A stretch of DNA of 64,000 nt from Herbinix sp. (GTDB lineage Bacteria; Bacillota; Clostridia; Lachnospirales; Lachnospiraceae): the NCBI GenBank assembly GCA_029256105.1, contig JAQSYO010000015.1, forward strand, positions 90,258 through 154,257, read 5' to 3'. The position numbers and the translations under genes are program-made. Every line of letters starts with the position of its first letter. Position 1 is the first letter of the stretch. The notes beneath the pieces were generated by a model. The model saw nothing but the letters and a program-made list of their open reading frames with translations, did no database searches and was not told where the DNA came from. Below are positions 9,312 to 16,772 of the stretch, in pieces.

Positions 9312-9359
9312 TAGTTAAACGTTAAACTTATTTTACCATTTCTCCTACAACAATGTCAA
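9312..9359 (-). promoter_or_regulatory. Promoter plus LacI-style operator for the solute-binding protein
   Basis: On the reverse strand, -35 TTGACA (9359-9354), an 18-base spacer and -10 TAAAAT (9335-9330) are followed at once by the imperfect palindrome AGTTTAACGTTTAACT with a central CG. This is the same geometry as the lacI promoter at 14723-14770: an operator over the start point. The sequence differs from that operator, so a different LacI-family repressor may act here. Confidence 0.65.
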
Positions 9360-9773
9360 TATTTACCTATTATTTTTTACTTAATTGCCATTCTTTTTTA
9401 ATAACCTGTAAAATTCAAGAGATACACTAATCACAAGCAAAACTTAATCATGAATTATTTAGCAAATTAACTTCTCAATGTAACTAATTCAAGACATTAT
9501 TTTGCAGCACAACGTTACAGACTAAACGAATTCAAATTCATGACCAATTTTACTGACCATAAAAAACTAAAAAAATCTATTAAAATAAAATTCCTTTGTA
9601 TCTCAATATGAACTTCTATATAGATTTTTTTCCAAGAATTTATGTTATTAAAATACTTTACTTATACTCTACCAGAGAATGCATCTGCTATATTGTTTCA
9701 GCTTTGTGTAAAATTCCAATATTTACATAAAAATAATTCTATGATATCATCTTTACATTAAGGAGGATTTATT
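9360..9773. other. Intergenic between divergent genes, no gene seen
   Basis: AT-rich DNA holds the upstream parts of two divergent transcription units. No RNA gene or convincing frame is visible. AAGGAGG precedes the forward gene at 9774. Confidence 0.5.
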
Positions 9774-10268
9774 ATGGACGAATTTAGAAAGCCCTATGAG
9801 TATGAAGAAGAAAAAAGAGGCGTTATTCTTTTATTTGTAATTATGCTCATATCAGTCGATATTTTTCTGACGCTCTCCTACACTGTGCAGGTGTATGGTA
9901 TTTTAAAGCATATCCCTACCCTTGGTATTGGATTCATGGTTATAGGTATCCTATTCATTCTCTTTATCCTGTTTACCGCGATAACCTGTTATAAGCTGAA
10001 AAAGAATATGGTCACCATAGCAAAAACCTATCTAATAGTAAGAGCAGTCTTTACGATCTGCAGCCTTCTAATCGTATTTTTTAATTCATTTAGCAATGAA
10101 AGCATGATTGGAAATGGTACCAAACAGTACAGAACCGTTAACGAATTAATTTTCACGGTATTGTTAGCACCTTTGGCATATGATTTGGTGTTCAGTATCG
10201 CCTGGTACCTGTACTTTTTGAAATCGAAAAGATGTAAGGAGTTAGTTAACAGACCGACGAATATATAA
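9774..10268 (+). CDS. DUF2569-like four-helix membrane protein
   Basis: This is a 164-residue protein behind a strong AAGGAGG. There are four predicted helices: ILLFVIMLISVDIFLTL, IGFMVIGILFILFILF, YLIVRAVFTICSLLIVFF and LLAPLAYDLVFSIAWYLYF. The C-terminal pattern WYLYFLKSKRCKELV matches the W-x-x-YF-x-x-SKRVK ending typical of the DUF2569 family (E. coli YdgK relatives). The family has no established function. It is monocistronic, followed by a strong terminator, with a clear membrane location. The family call is by motif memory. Confidence 0.8.
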   Translation: MDEFRKPYEYEEEKRGVILLFVIMLISVDIFLTLSYTVQVYGILKHIPTLGIGFMVIGILFILFILFTAITCYKLKKNMVTIAKTYLIVRAVFTICSLLIVFFNSFSNESMIGNGTKQYRTVNELIFTVLLAPLAYDLVFSIAWYLYFLKSKRCKELVNRPTNI

Positions 10269-10313
10269 TTCTGTTACACTTTAACACTTAACTCCCTTAA
10301 TAATTTCCAATAA

Positions 10314-10350
10314 AAAGGATGACTATATGTTCTTTAAATAGTCATCCTTT
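10314..10350. terminator. Strong bidirectional terminator
   Basis: A 13-base perfect stem (AAAGGATGACTAT / ATAGTCATCCTTT) ends the DUF2569-like gene. With TTTTTA on the reverse strand it also serves the LacI-controlled operon that converges on it. Confidence 0.88.
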
Positions 10351-10398
10351 ATTGATGTTTGAATCGAATTAGAAATGTCCAACAATTTTATATGTTAT

Positions 10399-10655
10399 TT
10401 AAGGTTCTTCCATAATCTGAATTTCCTCAAGTATTAAGTTTACTGACAGATATTCTATCACTGTTTCAAATGTGAAATTGTAGTTGCTCCGATGATTGGT
10501 GCAACTACAATTTCACTCTGTAATAACCAAGCTAGTGCTACCTATGTACGAGGTATACCGGCTCTCTACAATTTTGTTCAAGGCATTCTTCTACTAGTTT
10601 ATCTGCCACCGTTGTCGCATCAAAGCTGCAGCATCTCGCGCTCGTTTCACTTATC
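10399..10655 (-). pseudogene. Decayed aldo/keto reductase, C-terminal remnant
   Basis: Reverse-strand fragments in different frames spell consecutive parts of an aldo/keto reductase C-terminus. They are ADKLVEECLEQN, then LAWLLQSEIVVAPIIGATT followed by a break, then EYLSVNLILEEIQIMEEP and a stop at 10399. These match the family pattern ALAWLL...V..PIIGAT...L..A...L...LT.EEI..LEEP. Frameshifts and stops interrupt it, and the N-terminal two thirds (barrel and Asp/Tyr/Lys/His tetrad) are gone. It abuts the stop of the propeller gene at 10658. It is a relic, not an expressed enzyme. Confidence 0.8.
10472..10516. repeat. Perfect 16-bp inverted repeat inside the reductase relic
   Basis: GTGAAATTGTAGTTGC (10472-10487) and its exact complement (10501-10516) flank 13 bases. 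The arms lie in the relic text for SEIVVA and GATTIS. There is no T-run, so it is not a typical terminator. Confidence 0.85.
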
Positions 10656-10657
10656 AA

Positions 10658-11521
10658 TTACTTTAACTCATAACTTACAAATGCAAATTTACTACTATCT
10701 GGTGACCAAGAATTAACATTGAATGTTCCTTGACCTCCAAATAATTTTACTAATACACTATTCTCGCTTCCATCATAATTCATTATATTAAGTTCCACAT
10801 TTTTATTCGCCGGATGATCACCTGGATTAACATCATTCTTATTATAAGAAATGTAGGCTACCCTTTTGTTATCCGGTGAAACATGGGGAAACCAATTATT
10901 CCGTTCATCCTCTGTTATTCTTTGCTGATTACTTCCATCACAGTCCATACGCCAAATTTGCATCAATCCTGATTTAACAGAGTTAAACCATATATGTTTT
11001 CCATCCGGTGAATACTCAGGTCCGTCACTAAGACCGTCGGTGTATGTAAGTCTAGTCTCTTCCCCACCTTCAACAGGAATAGTATAGATATCTCCATTTT
11101 CATTCTGGCGCATTGCGCAATATGCTAAGGTTTTACCATCCGGTGACCATCCGTGAAGAAAACTTGGTGAAAGTGGAGTAACCTTTCGAGGAGTTCCTCC
11201 AGATAAGGGTAGAATATAGATATAAGAGTTATATCCATTTACATTTATATCGGTTCCAGGTGCCATACTACTTATCGCAATTTCCTTACCATCTGTTGAA
11301 AGAACATGGTCATTATTACAAGCCACGATATCACCGGTATCAATTTTTTTATGTTCACCCGTGGCCAGTATATACTGCCATATAATCCCGTCTGAATTGT
11401 ATATGATAGCGTTTCCATCTGTAGTCCAGTTCGGGGCTTCCAAATGTTTATTAAGCCGAAAGATAGTGGAACGTTCCTTTTTTATTACATCATAAACTTC
11501 TAAAGTTGAATATAGATTCAT
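10658..11521 (-). CDS. TolB-like (PD40/WD40-like) beta-propeller protein
   Basis: This 287-residue protein has no signal peptide, so it is probably cytoplasmic. AAGGAG precedes ATG 11521. Repeated blade motifs are visible: SPDGKTLAYCAM, SPDGKHIWFNSV, SPDNKRVAYISY and SPDSSKFAFVSY, and PVEGGEETRLTY fits the TolB-family pattern GGE..RLT. Family knowledge: cytoplasmic members often occur in pectin or oligosaccharide catabolic operons, some as oligogalacturonate-lyase-like proteins. It is the last gene of the LacI-controlled set with an epimerase-like and an oxidoreductase gene. Whether it is an enzyme or a binding protein is not determinable; I do not see a clear lyase metal-site set. Confidence 0.85.
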   Translation of the reverse strand: MNLYSTLEVYDVIKKERSTIFRLNKHLEAPNWTTDGNAIIYNSDGIIWQYILATGEHKKIDTGDIVACNNDHVLSTDGKEIAISSMAPGTDINVNGYNSYIYILPLSGGTPRKVTPLSPSFLHGWSPDGKTLAYCAMRQNENGDIYTIPVEGGEETRLTYTDGLSDGPEYSPDGKHIWFNSVKSGLMQIWRMDCDGSNQQRITEDERNNWFPHVSPDNKRVAYISYNKNDVNPGDHPANKNVELNIMNYDGSENSVLVKLFGGQGTFNVNSWSPDSSKFAFVSYELK

Positions 11522-11576
11522 CGTTAGGTCTCCTTATATTTATATGTACTTATTATACTTGTCAACATGAAAATAG

Positions 11577-12425
11577 TTACTGAAACGCCTCATATAATAC
11601 CTGATATGATTTTCTCATATCTTCCATAATATCTCCATCACTGGCATCTTGATCAATTAAGACCGTAATGTCTGAATTTAGTGGTACACATTCCAGGATC
11701 TCCTTTACCTTCAAAGCGCCATCGCCTAAACAGGCGAATATGTCGCCATCACTACGGATTGCAAAGTCCTTTTTCAAGTCTTTGAAGTGTATCGAGCGAA
11801 CATATTCTTTCACTTCATTCAAATATTTAACAGGGTCGATTCCGCCATACAGCACCCAGCCTACATCAATTTGAGCTCCTACTTTGGCATTTTTACATAA
11901 ATCCAAAATAGCAGATAAAATTGGTACTTGTTTTCCATTATGCTCCACCCTAGTCTTTATCTCAACTCCATTGTTATGAATCCAAAGATCGATTCCATAA
12001 TCTCTTAGAGTAGCAGACAGGTTACAACAATCACTAGCAAACGCGTCATAATCTGTTACAATCGTCTGCTGGTTGCAGTTTACAATATAAGAACTAATTT
12101 TGTTCTTCTTGGCTGTCTCAATCATTTTGTCCGCGACTTGATTCATATTATTTGCAAATACATGGACGGATGAGAGCTTCAAACCATACTTCTCCATTAA
12201 TTGAATATATTCCGGCACCTCCTCTGGCTTCCATATATTATCTGCCAATCTCTCCATGAATTCATTTCCGGTGACTCTTGCATTCTCCACCATTTTCACT
12301 GGGTCATCAAATAATATACAAGGCTCAATCTGCTTATATCCTGCTTCTGCTAATGCTTTAAAAAATAAGTCTGGATTTTTCTTACATTCTGCTAAACACC
12401 CAAAAATCTGTACTCCAAATTGCAT
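11577..12425 (-). CDS. Sugar phosphate isomerase/epimerase-like TIM barrel protein
   Basis: This is a 282-residue protein of the AP-endonuclease-2 / xylose isomerase-like family. I chose ATG 12425 (MQFGVQIFG) behind GAAAGGA rather than ATG 12446, which lacks a ribosome binding site. Visible family features are FGVQIFGCLAE on strand 1, LKLSSVHVFAN, DLWIHNNGVE (metal-site region), VGAQIDVGWVLYGGID and VRSIHFKDLKKD near the C-terminus. Family knowledge: divalent-metal sugar epimerases, isomerases or dehydratases such as IolE, IolI or d-psicose epimerase. It is co-directional with a Gfo/Idh/MocA oxidoreductase 118 bases upstream, a common catabolic pairing. The substrate is unknown. Confidence 0.9.
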   Translation of the reverse strand: MQFGVQIFGCLAECKKNPDLFFKALAEAGYKQIEPCILFDDPVKMVENARVTGNEFMERLADNIWKPEEVPEYIQLMEKYGLKLSSVHVFANNMNQVADKMIETAKKNKISSYIVNCNQQTIVTDYDAFASDCCNLSATLRDYGIDLWIHNNGVEIKTRVEHNGKQVPILSAILDLCKNAKVGAQIDVGWVLYGGIDPVKYLNEVKEYVRSIHFKDLKKDFAIRSDGDIFACLGDGALKVKEILECVPLNSDITVLIDQDASDGDIMEDMRKSYQVLYEAFQ

Positions 12426-12543
12426 AATAATCTCTAATCCTTTCATAACATGAATTTTAATTTACTTTGTGAATCTTCTATGATTTTTACATTTTTTACT
12501 CCTCGTAATGAGTCTGTTTTAATTTAAAATACCATATCTTCTC

Positions 12544-13599
12544 TTATTTGCCAATAATGCTGTAGTCCACCTTCTCCCATTCTCCCGTATCGGCTGATTT
12601 TAGTCCTGCAACAATTACAGCAAGGGTATTATGTCCATCATTTCCAGTGATAAGAGGAGTACGATTCTTTAGGATCGCATCAATAAATTCATCTATGATC
12701 CCAGAGCGGAGCTGATTGGAATTCGTCGCAATCCCACCAACTTGGTATCGAATCTTGCTACCATCCTTCATTTCTAAGACCATATCTTCAGGAAAATCAC
12801 CATAGATCTTCATCACACCATTTTCACAGTAAATGACGGTACTGTTATCTTCAGAGCCATAGTTACACCAGCTGACATTCATATATCCGGTTAACCCATT
12901 TCTCATACGGAACAAACTTATTGCCGTATCCTCAATATCAATAAATTCCCCATTATCATATCGCTTATCTACGGTCAATGCTGTTGTAAATATCTCCTCC
13001 ACTTCGGAAGTTATCAAATAGCGGATGATGTCTAATTTATGGGATCCAAGATCACCTAATACGCCAAATTGCGCTTTTGCTTTGTTAAAAAACCAGGTAC
13101 TGTTACTATGATTAACACCCCAATTTTCCGGACCGGAATGTTTAAAATTGCTTTGAAAGAATAGAATTCTGCCAAGTTGCCCGGATTCCAACACTTCCTT
13201 TGCTTTTCTATGGGCGGGAAGAAGTCTTTGGTTGTGTCCGATCATAAGGATTTTACCAGTTGCCTCCGCGGCTAGGATCATTTCACTGGATTCTTGTAAG
13301 GATAATGCCATTGGCTTCTCGCATAGTACATGCTTTCCAGCTTTAAGAGCTGCAATCGTAAGATCCGAGTGCATATGATTTGGTGTACAGATACTGATTG
13401 CATCGATATTCGAATCATCAAACATTTCCTTAGTATCGTGATATATTTTTCCACCATACTGCTTCACAAGCTCGAATGCTCTTTCTTCATTATTATCAAA
13501 GAAGCCATAGATTTCAACATTTTTATTCTCAGCATATTCTGGTGCATGCCTCTTTTGTGTAATCATACCGCAGCCAACCATTCCAACTCTTAGCTTCAT
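12544..13599 (-). CDS. Gfo/Idh/MocA family NAD(P)-dependent oxidoreductase
   Basis: The product is 351 residues from ATG 13599 (MKLRVGMVGCGM) behind GGAGGAG. The longer frame to 13644 only translates the operator as MLTITH and is rejected. The Rossmann nucleotide-binding motif VGCGMITQKRH is near residues 7-17, and ISICTPNHMHSD follows. The family hallmark CEKPMA has the usual Lys near residue 98, with a GxLGDLGSHKLDIIRY segment in the C-terminal half. Family knowledge: sugar, inositol or amino-sugar dehydrogenases and oxidases. It lies downstream of lacI with its own 18-bp operator and upstream of the TIM-barrel and propeller genes. The substrate is unknown. Confidence 0.92.
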   Translation of the reverse strand: MKLRVGMVGCGMITQKRHAPEYAENKNVEIYGFFDNNEERAFELVKQYGGKIYHDTKEMFDDSNIDAISICTPNHMHSDLTIAALKAGKHVLCEKPMALSLQESSEMILAAEATGKILMIGHNQRLLPAHRKAKEVLESGQLGRILFFQSNFKHSGPENWGVNHSNSTWFFNKAKAQFGVLGDLGSHKLDIIRYLITSEVEEIFTTALTVDKRYDNGEFIDIEDTAISLFRMRNGLTGYMNVSWCNYGSEDNSTVIYCENGVMKIYGDFPEDMVLEMKDGSKIRYQVGGIATNSNQLRSGIIDEFIDAILKNRTPLITGNDGHNTLAVIVAGLKSADTGEWEKVDYSIIGK

Positions 13600-13626
13600 A
13601 CTGTACTCCTCCATTTTTAAATGTAA

Positions 13627-13644
13627 ATGTGTTATCGTTAACAT
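13627..13644 (-). promoter_or_regulatory. LacI-family operator, copy 1
   Basis: ATGTGTTATCGTTAACAT is identical over 18 bases to the copy at 14723-14740. Its core TGTTATCGTTAACA nearly fits the CcpA/LacI cre consensus TGWNANCGNTNWCA. It ends 28 bases before the oxidoreductase start, where a bound repressor would block initiation or elongation. Confidence 0.85.
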
Positions 13645-13690
13645 ATAGTTTATTCAATACTGATATATTAAATCCCATATCCCTATCGTA

Positions 13691-14704
13691 TCACTCCTTA
13701 TATTCACAAACCGTTTTCCTGTCGATAAATCTTGTGCTAATCATTACTGTCTGTGCAGGTGCTTTCTCATTTTCCATACGTGCTAGTAACAGTTTAATAG
13801 CCCAGTCTCCAATCTCCTGATATGGTAAGCCGACTGAGTTAATCGCCGGCGCCAACATGGTGGCTAACGTATTATCATAGCCAATAATGGATATATCCTT
13901 CGGTACTCTAATATTTTTCTCATACAAACATTGCATCACTCCACATGCATAGATATCAGAAGTAGTAAAAATTGCCGTAGGAGGATTTGCTTCTTCCATA
14001 AGCGCTTTCGTTGCCTGATATCCAGACAGAATGGAATAGTCCGGTTTTAACTGTATGAACTCCGGTAAAATTGGTAATCCATAATCGTTAATAGCCTTAC
14101 AATAACCATTATACCGGTTAATCTCGACTTCATGCTCCGGGTATCTTCCTATGAAACCGATTCTTCGATGCCCTTTCTCCAAAATATGTGTAACTGCAAC
14201 ATAGACACCCCCCAGGTCATCTACGAGAATACGATCAACATAAGGTATGTTTAGAGCTCTCTCAATCATTACAACCGGTATTTTGATATCCACTAACTTT
14301 GTAATCAGCTCTCGATCGATCATTGCGTTAGATGTTATAATAATGCCTTCTACTCTCTGCGCAATAAGCTCATCAATCTGCTTTGCTTCTTCTCCATGAT
14401 CATAATGAGATGCTAGTGTCATAACATGATAATCATGACTTAAAGCCGCTTTGTCAACAGCTGCACTGATTTGTTCATATAGCATATTCTGACTAAAGAG
14501 GGTCATATGACCTAAAAGCTTGCTATGACTATACTTTAATGCCTGCGCCATCTTATTTGGTACATATCCCATATCCTTGATGATCTGCTCGATTTCTTTT
14601 CTTTTGTCCTCAGCTACATAACCATTATTGTGAATGACTCGTCCAACTGTTGCTAAAGAAACGTTTGCTGCTTTCGCTATATCTATCATTTTAACATTTG
14701 CCAT
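13691..14704 (-). CDS. LacI-family transcriptional regulator
   Basis: The product is 337 residues from ATG 14704 (MANVKMIDIAK) behind TTGGAG. The N-terminal helix-turn-helix is MIDIAKAANVSLATVGRVIH, and the hinge region (KMAQALKYSHSK) follows near residues 50-60. A periplasmic-binding-like effector domain fills the rest (IIITSNAMIDRELI, RILVDDLGGVYVAVTHILEKG, RRIGFIGRYPEHE, FTTSDIYACGVMQ). Family knowledge: a repressor released by a sugar-type inducer. It has a consensus promoter with an operator over the start site, so it is probably autoregulated, and the same operator precedes the next gene (13627). It likely controls the downstream catabolic operon. Confidence 0.94.
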   Translation of the reverse strand: MANVKMIDIAKAANVSLATVGRVIHNNGYVAEDKRKEIEQIIKDMGYVPNKMAQALKYSHSKLLGHMTLFSQNMLYEQISAAVDKAALSHDYHVMTLASHYDHGEEAKQIDELIAQRVEGIIITSNAMIDRELITKLVDIKIPVVMIERALNIPYVDRILVDDLGGVYVAVTHILEKGHRRIGFIGRYPEHEVEINRYNGYCKAINDYGLPILPEFIQLKPDYSILSGYQATKALMEEANPPTAIFTTSDIYACGVMQCLYEKNIRVPKDISIIGYDNTLATMLAPAINSVGLPYQEIGDWAIKLLLARMENEKAPAQTVMISTRFIDRKTVCEYKE

Positions 14705-14722
14705 AATTTTGCTCCAACATGA

Positions 14723-14770
14723 ATGTGTTATCGTTAACATAATTGTAAATCAATATATTATATTTGTCAA
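14723..14770 (-). promoter_or_regulatory. lacI promoter with LacI operator, copy 2
   Basis: On the reverse strand, TTGACA (14770-14765), a 17-base spacer and TACAAT (14747-14742) are followed by the 18-base operator at 14740-14723. The operator covers the likely transcription start, and the start codon is 18 bases further on. This supports negative autoregulation. Confidence 0.88.
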
Positions 14771-14804
14771 TCACGGTGGTGTACCATAATTAAATTTATG
14801 ACTA

Positions 14805-15008
14805 TTATGATTCATCCTTTTCCTTTTTCAATCCATTCTTAGAGCTTGATACCGGAATTCTTAATATTACTAATTGTTTCACAAATAATTCTGTAATGGT
14901 AATCTGCCCATGTGTAGTATCAAGCATTTCTTCTGCTAATTGGTTGCTCTTGTGAGGTACAGGATTATAGCCCTTCTGTTTGGAGGTAATGTCATCCCTA
15001 ACTTTCAT
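14805..15008 (-). CDS. Possible small hypothetical protein
   Basis: This 67-codon reverse frame has a charged C-terminus (KKEKDES) and no visible ribosome binding site. It has no recognised family. It occupies most of the gap between lacI and the Gly/Cys-rich genes. It could be a chance frame or an old remnant; I list it only because nothing else explains the stretch. Confidence 0.25.
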   Translation of the reverse strand: MKVRDDITSKQKGYNPVPHKSNQLAEEMLDTTHGQITITELFVKQLVILRIPVSSSKNGLKKEKDES

Positions 15009-15111
15009 AAATAGATTTGGTATTAATCAATTAAGAATAATATGTATATCTATGTGTCCTAATCCTATGTGACTTCATCACATAGATACATGTAAATATA
15101 TTTTAATGCTG

Positions 15112-15120
15112 CATAAGATA
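15112..15120 (+). promoter_or_regulatory. Sporulation-like -10 element CATAAGATA
   Basis: It fits CATANNNTA (sigma-K/sigma-E type -10), 30 bases before the start of the first Gly/Cys-rich gene. TGTAAATATA occurs upstream both here and before the second copy. No AC at the sigma-K -35 spacing is seen, so the class is uncertain. Confidence 0.45.
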
Positions 15121-15150
15121 TAGTATAAAAAATATTTAGGAGGCTCATTT

Positions 15151-15363
15151 ATGAGTATTTTATCATCAACATCATGCGGCAGAGATAACACATGCGATAA
15201 CGGTATTAACCCGATTATGATTCTTATTTTACTTTCCTTATGCGGAGGTGGTAACGGTATATTAGGCGGTTGCAATGGAAATAGCGATTGTGGTTGCAAT
15301 AACGGATTAGACGGAATATTACCTATCATTTTATTACTATCCTTATGTGGTGGTTCCTTCTAG
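15151..15363 (+). CDS. Small Gly/Cys-rich hydrophobic protein, copy 1
   Basis: This is a 70-residue protein behind AGGAGG. Two hydrophobic segments (INPIMILILLSL and ILPIILLLSL) are each followed by CGG clusters and separated by a Gly/Asn/Cys-rich loop (GILGGCNGNSDCGCNNG). It ends CGGSF. It is a clear paralog of the gene at 15543, which shares NGLxGILPIILLL and the ending LCGG. Seven Cys in 70 residues suggests cross-linking or metal binding. The small size, composition and CATANNNTA upstream element resemble spore-coat-type proteins of clostridia. That role is inference; no family is recognised. Confidence 0.85.
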   Translation: MSILSSTSCGRDNTCDNGINPIMILILLSLCGGGNGILGGCNGNSDCGCNNGLDGILPIILLLSLCGGSF

Positions 15364-15378
15364 AAGATAACATAATTT

Positions 15379-15418
15379 GGGCTGTTGTATTCGTAATCTC
15401 ATACAACAGCTCCTTTTT
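15379..15418 (+). terminator. Terminator after Gly/Cys-rich gene 1
   Basis: A ten-base perfect stem GCTGTTGTAT / ATACAACAGC with a 10-base loop is followed by TCCTTTTTAT. Confidence 0.9.
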
Positions 15419-15503
15419 ATAACTTAATATTAATTCAAAATGTCCTAAACATTAGTGATTGAAAATAATATATTGATAACTGTAAATATAACAAGGCTCT
15501 ATG

Positions 15504-15512
15504 CATAACATA
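15504..15512 (+). promoter_or_regulatory. Sporulation-like -10 element CATAACATA
   Basis: It fits CATANNNTA, 30 bases before the start of the second Gly/Cys-rich gene; the preceding TG and downstream TATAA context match the copy at 15112. Confidence 0.45.
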
Positions 15513-15542
15513 GAATATAAACGTTTAATTGGAGGTTACAAT

Positions 15543-15779
15543 ATGAGTGATTTAACAACTGCATCCTGCGGCTGCGGAAATAACAAGAATCAAGGAAGTA
15601 ATGGTATTGATTCTATGTTCCTTATCATAATATTACTTTGCTGCAGTGGCGGCGGTAGCAACGGTTTACTGGGTGGACTCTGTGGAAATAATGAATGCGG
15701 TAGTGATAACGGATTAGGTGGTATCCTTCCAATTATCTTACTCCTTTGCTTATGTGGTGGTGGCGGTGGTATCTTTTAA
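15543..15779 (+). CDS. Small Gly/Cys-rich hydrophobic protein, copy 2
   Basis: This is a 78-residue protein. ATG 15543 is set by TTGGAGG nine bases upstream; the frame extends to 15501 without a ribosome binding site. Architecture matches copy 1: MFLIIILLCCSGGG, then GLLGGLCGNNECG, then GILPIILLLCLCGGGGG and a terminal IF. Nine Cys are present. The two genes arose by tandem duplication but each has its own promoter-like element and terminator. It is probably membrane-associated or an insoluble surface or spore-layer protein (inference). Confidence 0.85.
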   Translation: MSDLTTASCGCGNNKNQGSNGIDSMFLIIILLCCSGGGSNGLLGGLCGNNECGSDNGLGGILPIILLLCLCGGGGGIF

Positions 15780-15840
15780 ATATATAAAGCGTAGAAAAGC
15801 TTTGTATAAAGTTTATTAATAATTTTATATTTTTTGAGAT

Positions 15841-15890
15841 ATCCTCATGGATTAATATTAAAATAAATATAAATCCATGAGGATTATTTT
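15841..15890 (+). terminator. Terminator after Gly/Cys-rich gene 2
   Basis: A 13-base stem ATCCTCATGGATT / AATCCATGAGGAT is followed by TATTTTATGG, with a longer A/T-rich loop of 18 bases. Confidence 0.85.
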
Positions 15891-15936
15891 ATGGCTGATC
15901 AATTTTCAAAAAACAGTCCCCATAATCTATAAATAA

Positions 15937-15969
15937 AACTCCTCCTTGCCAAGATGATAAGGGGGAGTT
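15937..15969 (-). terminator. Terminator of the ABC-2 operon
   Basis: An 11-base stem (AACTCCTCCTT / AAGGGGGAGTT, one mismatch) is followed on the reverse strand by TTATTTAT, just past the stop at 16002. Confidence 0.75.
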
Positions 15970-16001
15970 AACTTTATAATTTAGGGGACTATATTATCAT
16001 C

Positions 16002-16772
16002 TCATTTTAACACTCGCTGATTTTTTCGAATACTTAAAATTAAAATTATAAAAGAAATTGCTCCAAAAAACAGAAACGATTGTACAAACGGAGCAAAATT
16101 ATATTTGCCTCCCTGCCAGAAATTCACGAAATCACTACTGATATAGGACATCGGAAATACCTTTGCGATAACCTTTAATCCCTTCGGAAGTTGATCTACC
16201 GTAACACCCATCATCCCGCATAATATCATGAAGCCAAAATAAAGGAGCATGGAGACTGCATAAGTCGGCCCAAATTTTTTGAAGATTGTTGCTATCCCAT
16301 GAGCCAAAACAAATAAAATCACTGACAACGCATATAACGATATGATTAGGTATATTGCTGAGCTTAGTTTCGGAACTTGAATATCAAGCAGGATAACATC
16401 GGATATCATATAAAGCAGGAACGCGGCTGTAGTAAAGATCAGATAGGCAATCATCTTGGCAGCAAGCATAGTTCTCTCTCGATAACCAAACAGATTTAAT
16501 CTCAGTGGAATATCTTTCTCCAATTCTTGAGAGTAATTTGCTGCATAACCAATCAGAAGAACTGCCATAGGTATAATCATACTCATCGTAATGAAGATTG
16601 ATGTAACAGCCTTGGGATACATTTCTTCCGGTAACTGTTTCTTAAATACTATCGAAAATAAAATAGACATCATAATCGGAAAGAATACTCCAAAAATTAT
16701 AACGAATATATTCCCAGTAATATTACGTAACTCATACTGAACTAAACGCCAATTAAGCAGTTTTTTCTTCAT
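16002..16772 (-). CDS. ABC-2 type transporter permease
   Basis: The product is 256 residues from ATG 16772 (MKKKLLNWRLVQYE) behind AGGAGG. The frame runs on to 16841 only by overlapping the ATPase gene. Six helices are expected: a first one (IFVIIFGVFFPIMMSILF), then SIFITMSMIIPMAVLLIGY and others, ending FFGAISFIILILSI. MSYISSDFVNFWQGG is in the last loop. This is the ABC-2 drug, lipid or polymer exporter topology. It overlaps the ATPase gene upstream by 20 bases, so the two are translationally linked. It lies downstream of a two-component system, which may respond to the exported compound. Confidence 0.9.
   Translation of the reverse strand: MKKKLLNWRLVQYELRNITGNIFVIIFGVFFPIMMSILFSIVFKKQLPEEMYPKAVTSIFITMSMIIPMAVLLIGYAANYSQELEKDIPLRLNLFGYRERTMLAAKMIAYLIFTTAAFLLYMISDVILLDIQVPKLSSAIYLIISLYALSVILFVLAHGIATIFKKFGPTYAVSMLLYFGFMILCGMMGVTVDQLPKGLKVIAKVFPMSYISSDFVNFWQGGKYNFAPFVQSFLFFGAISFIILILSIRKNQRVLK

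Noticed and set aside
10492..10716. 74-codon forward frame
   Set aside because: Lies over the aldo/keto reductase relic and the end of the propeller gene; the reverse strand carries the protein signal.
13600..13644. Extended start of the oxidoreductase at 13644 and of lacI at 14740
   Set aside because: Both only translate the identical operator; the real starts have proper ribosome binding sites downstream.
15078..15329. 83-codon reverse frame over the first Gly/Cys-rich gene
   Set aside because: Shadow of the forward gene, which has AGGAGG, a paralog and a terminator.
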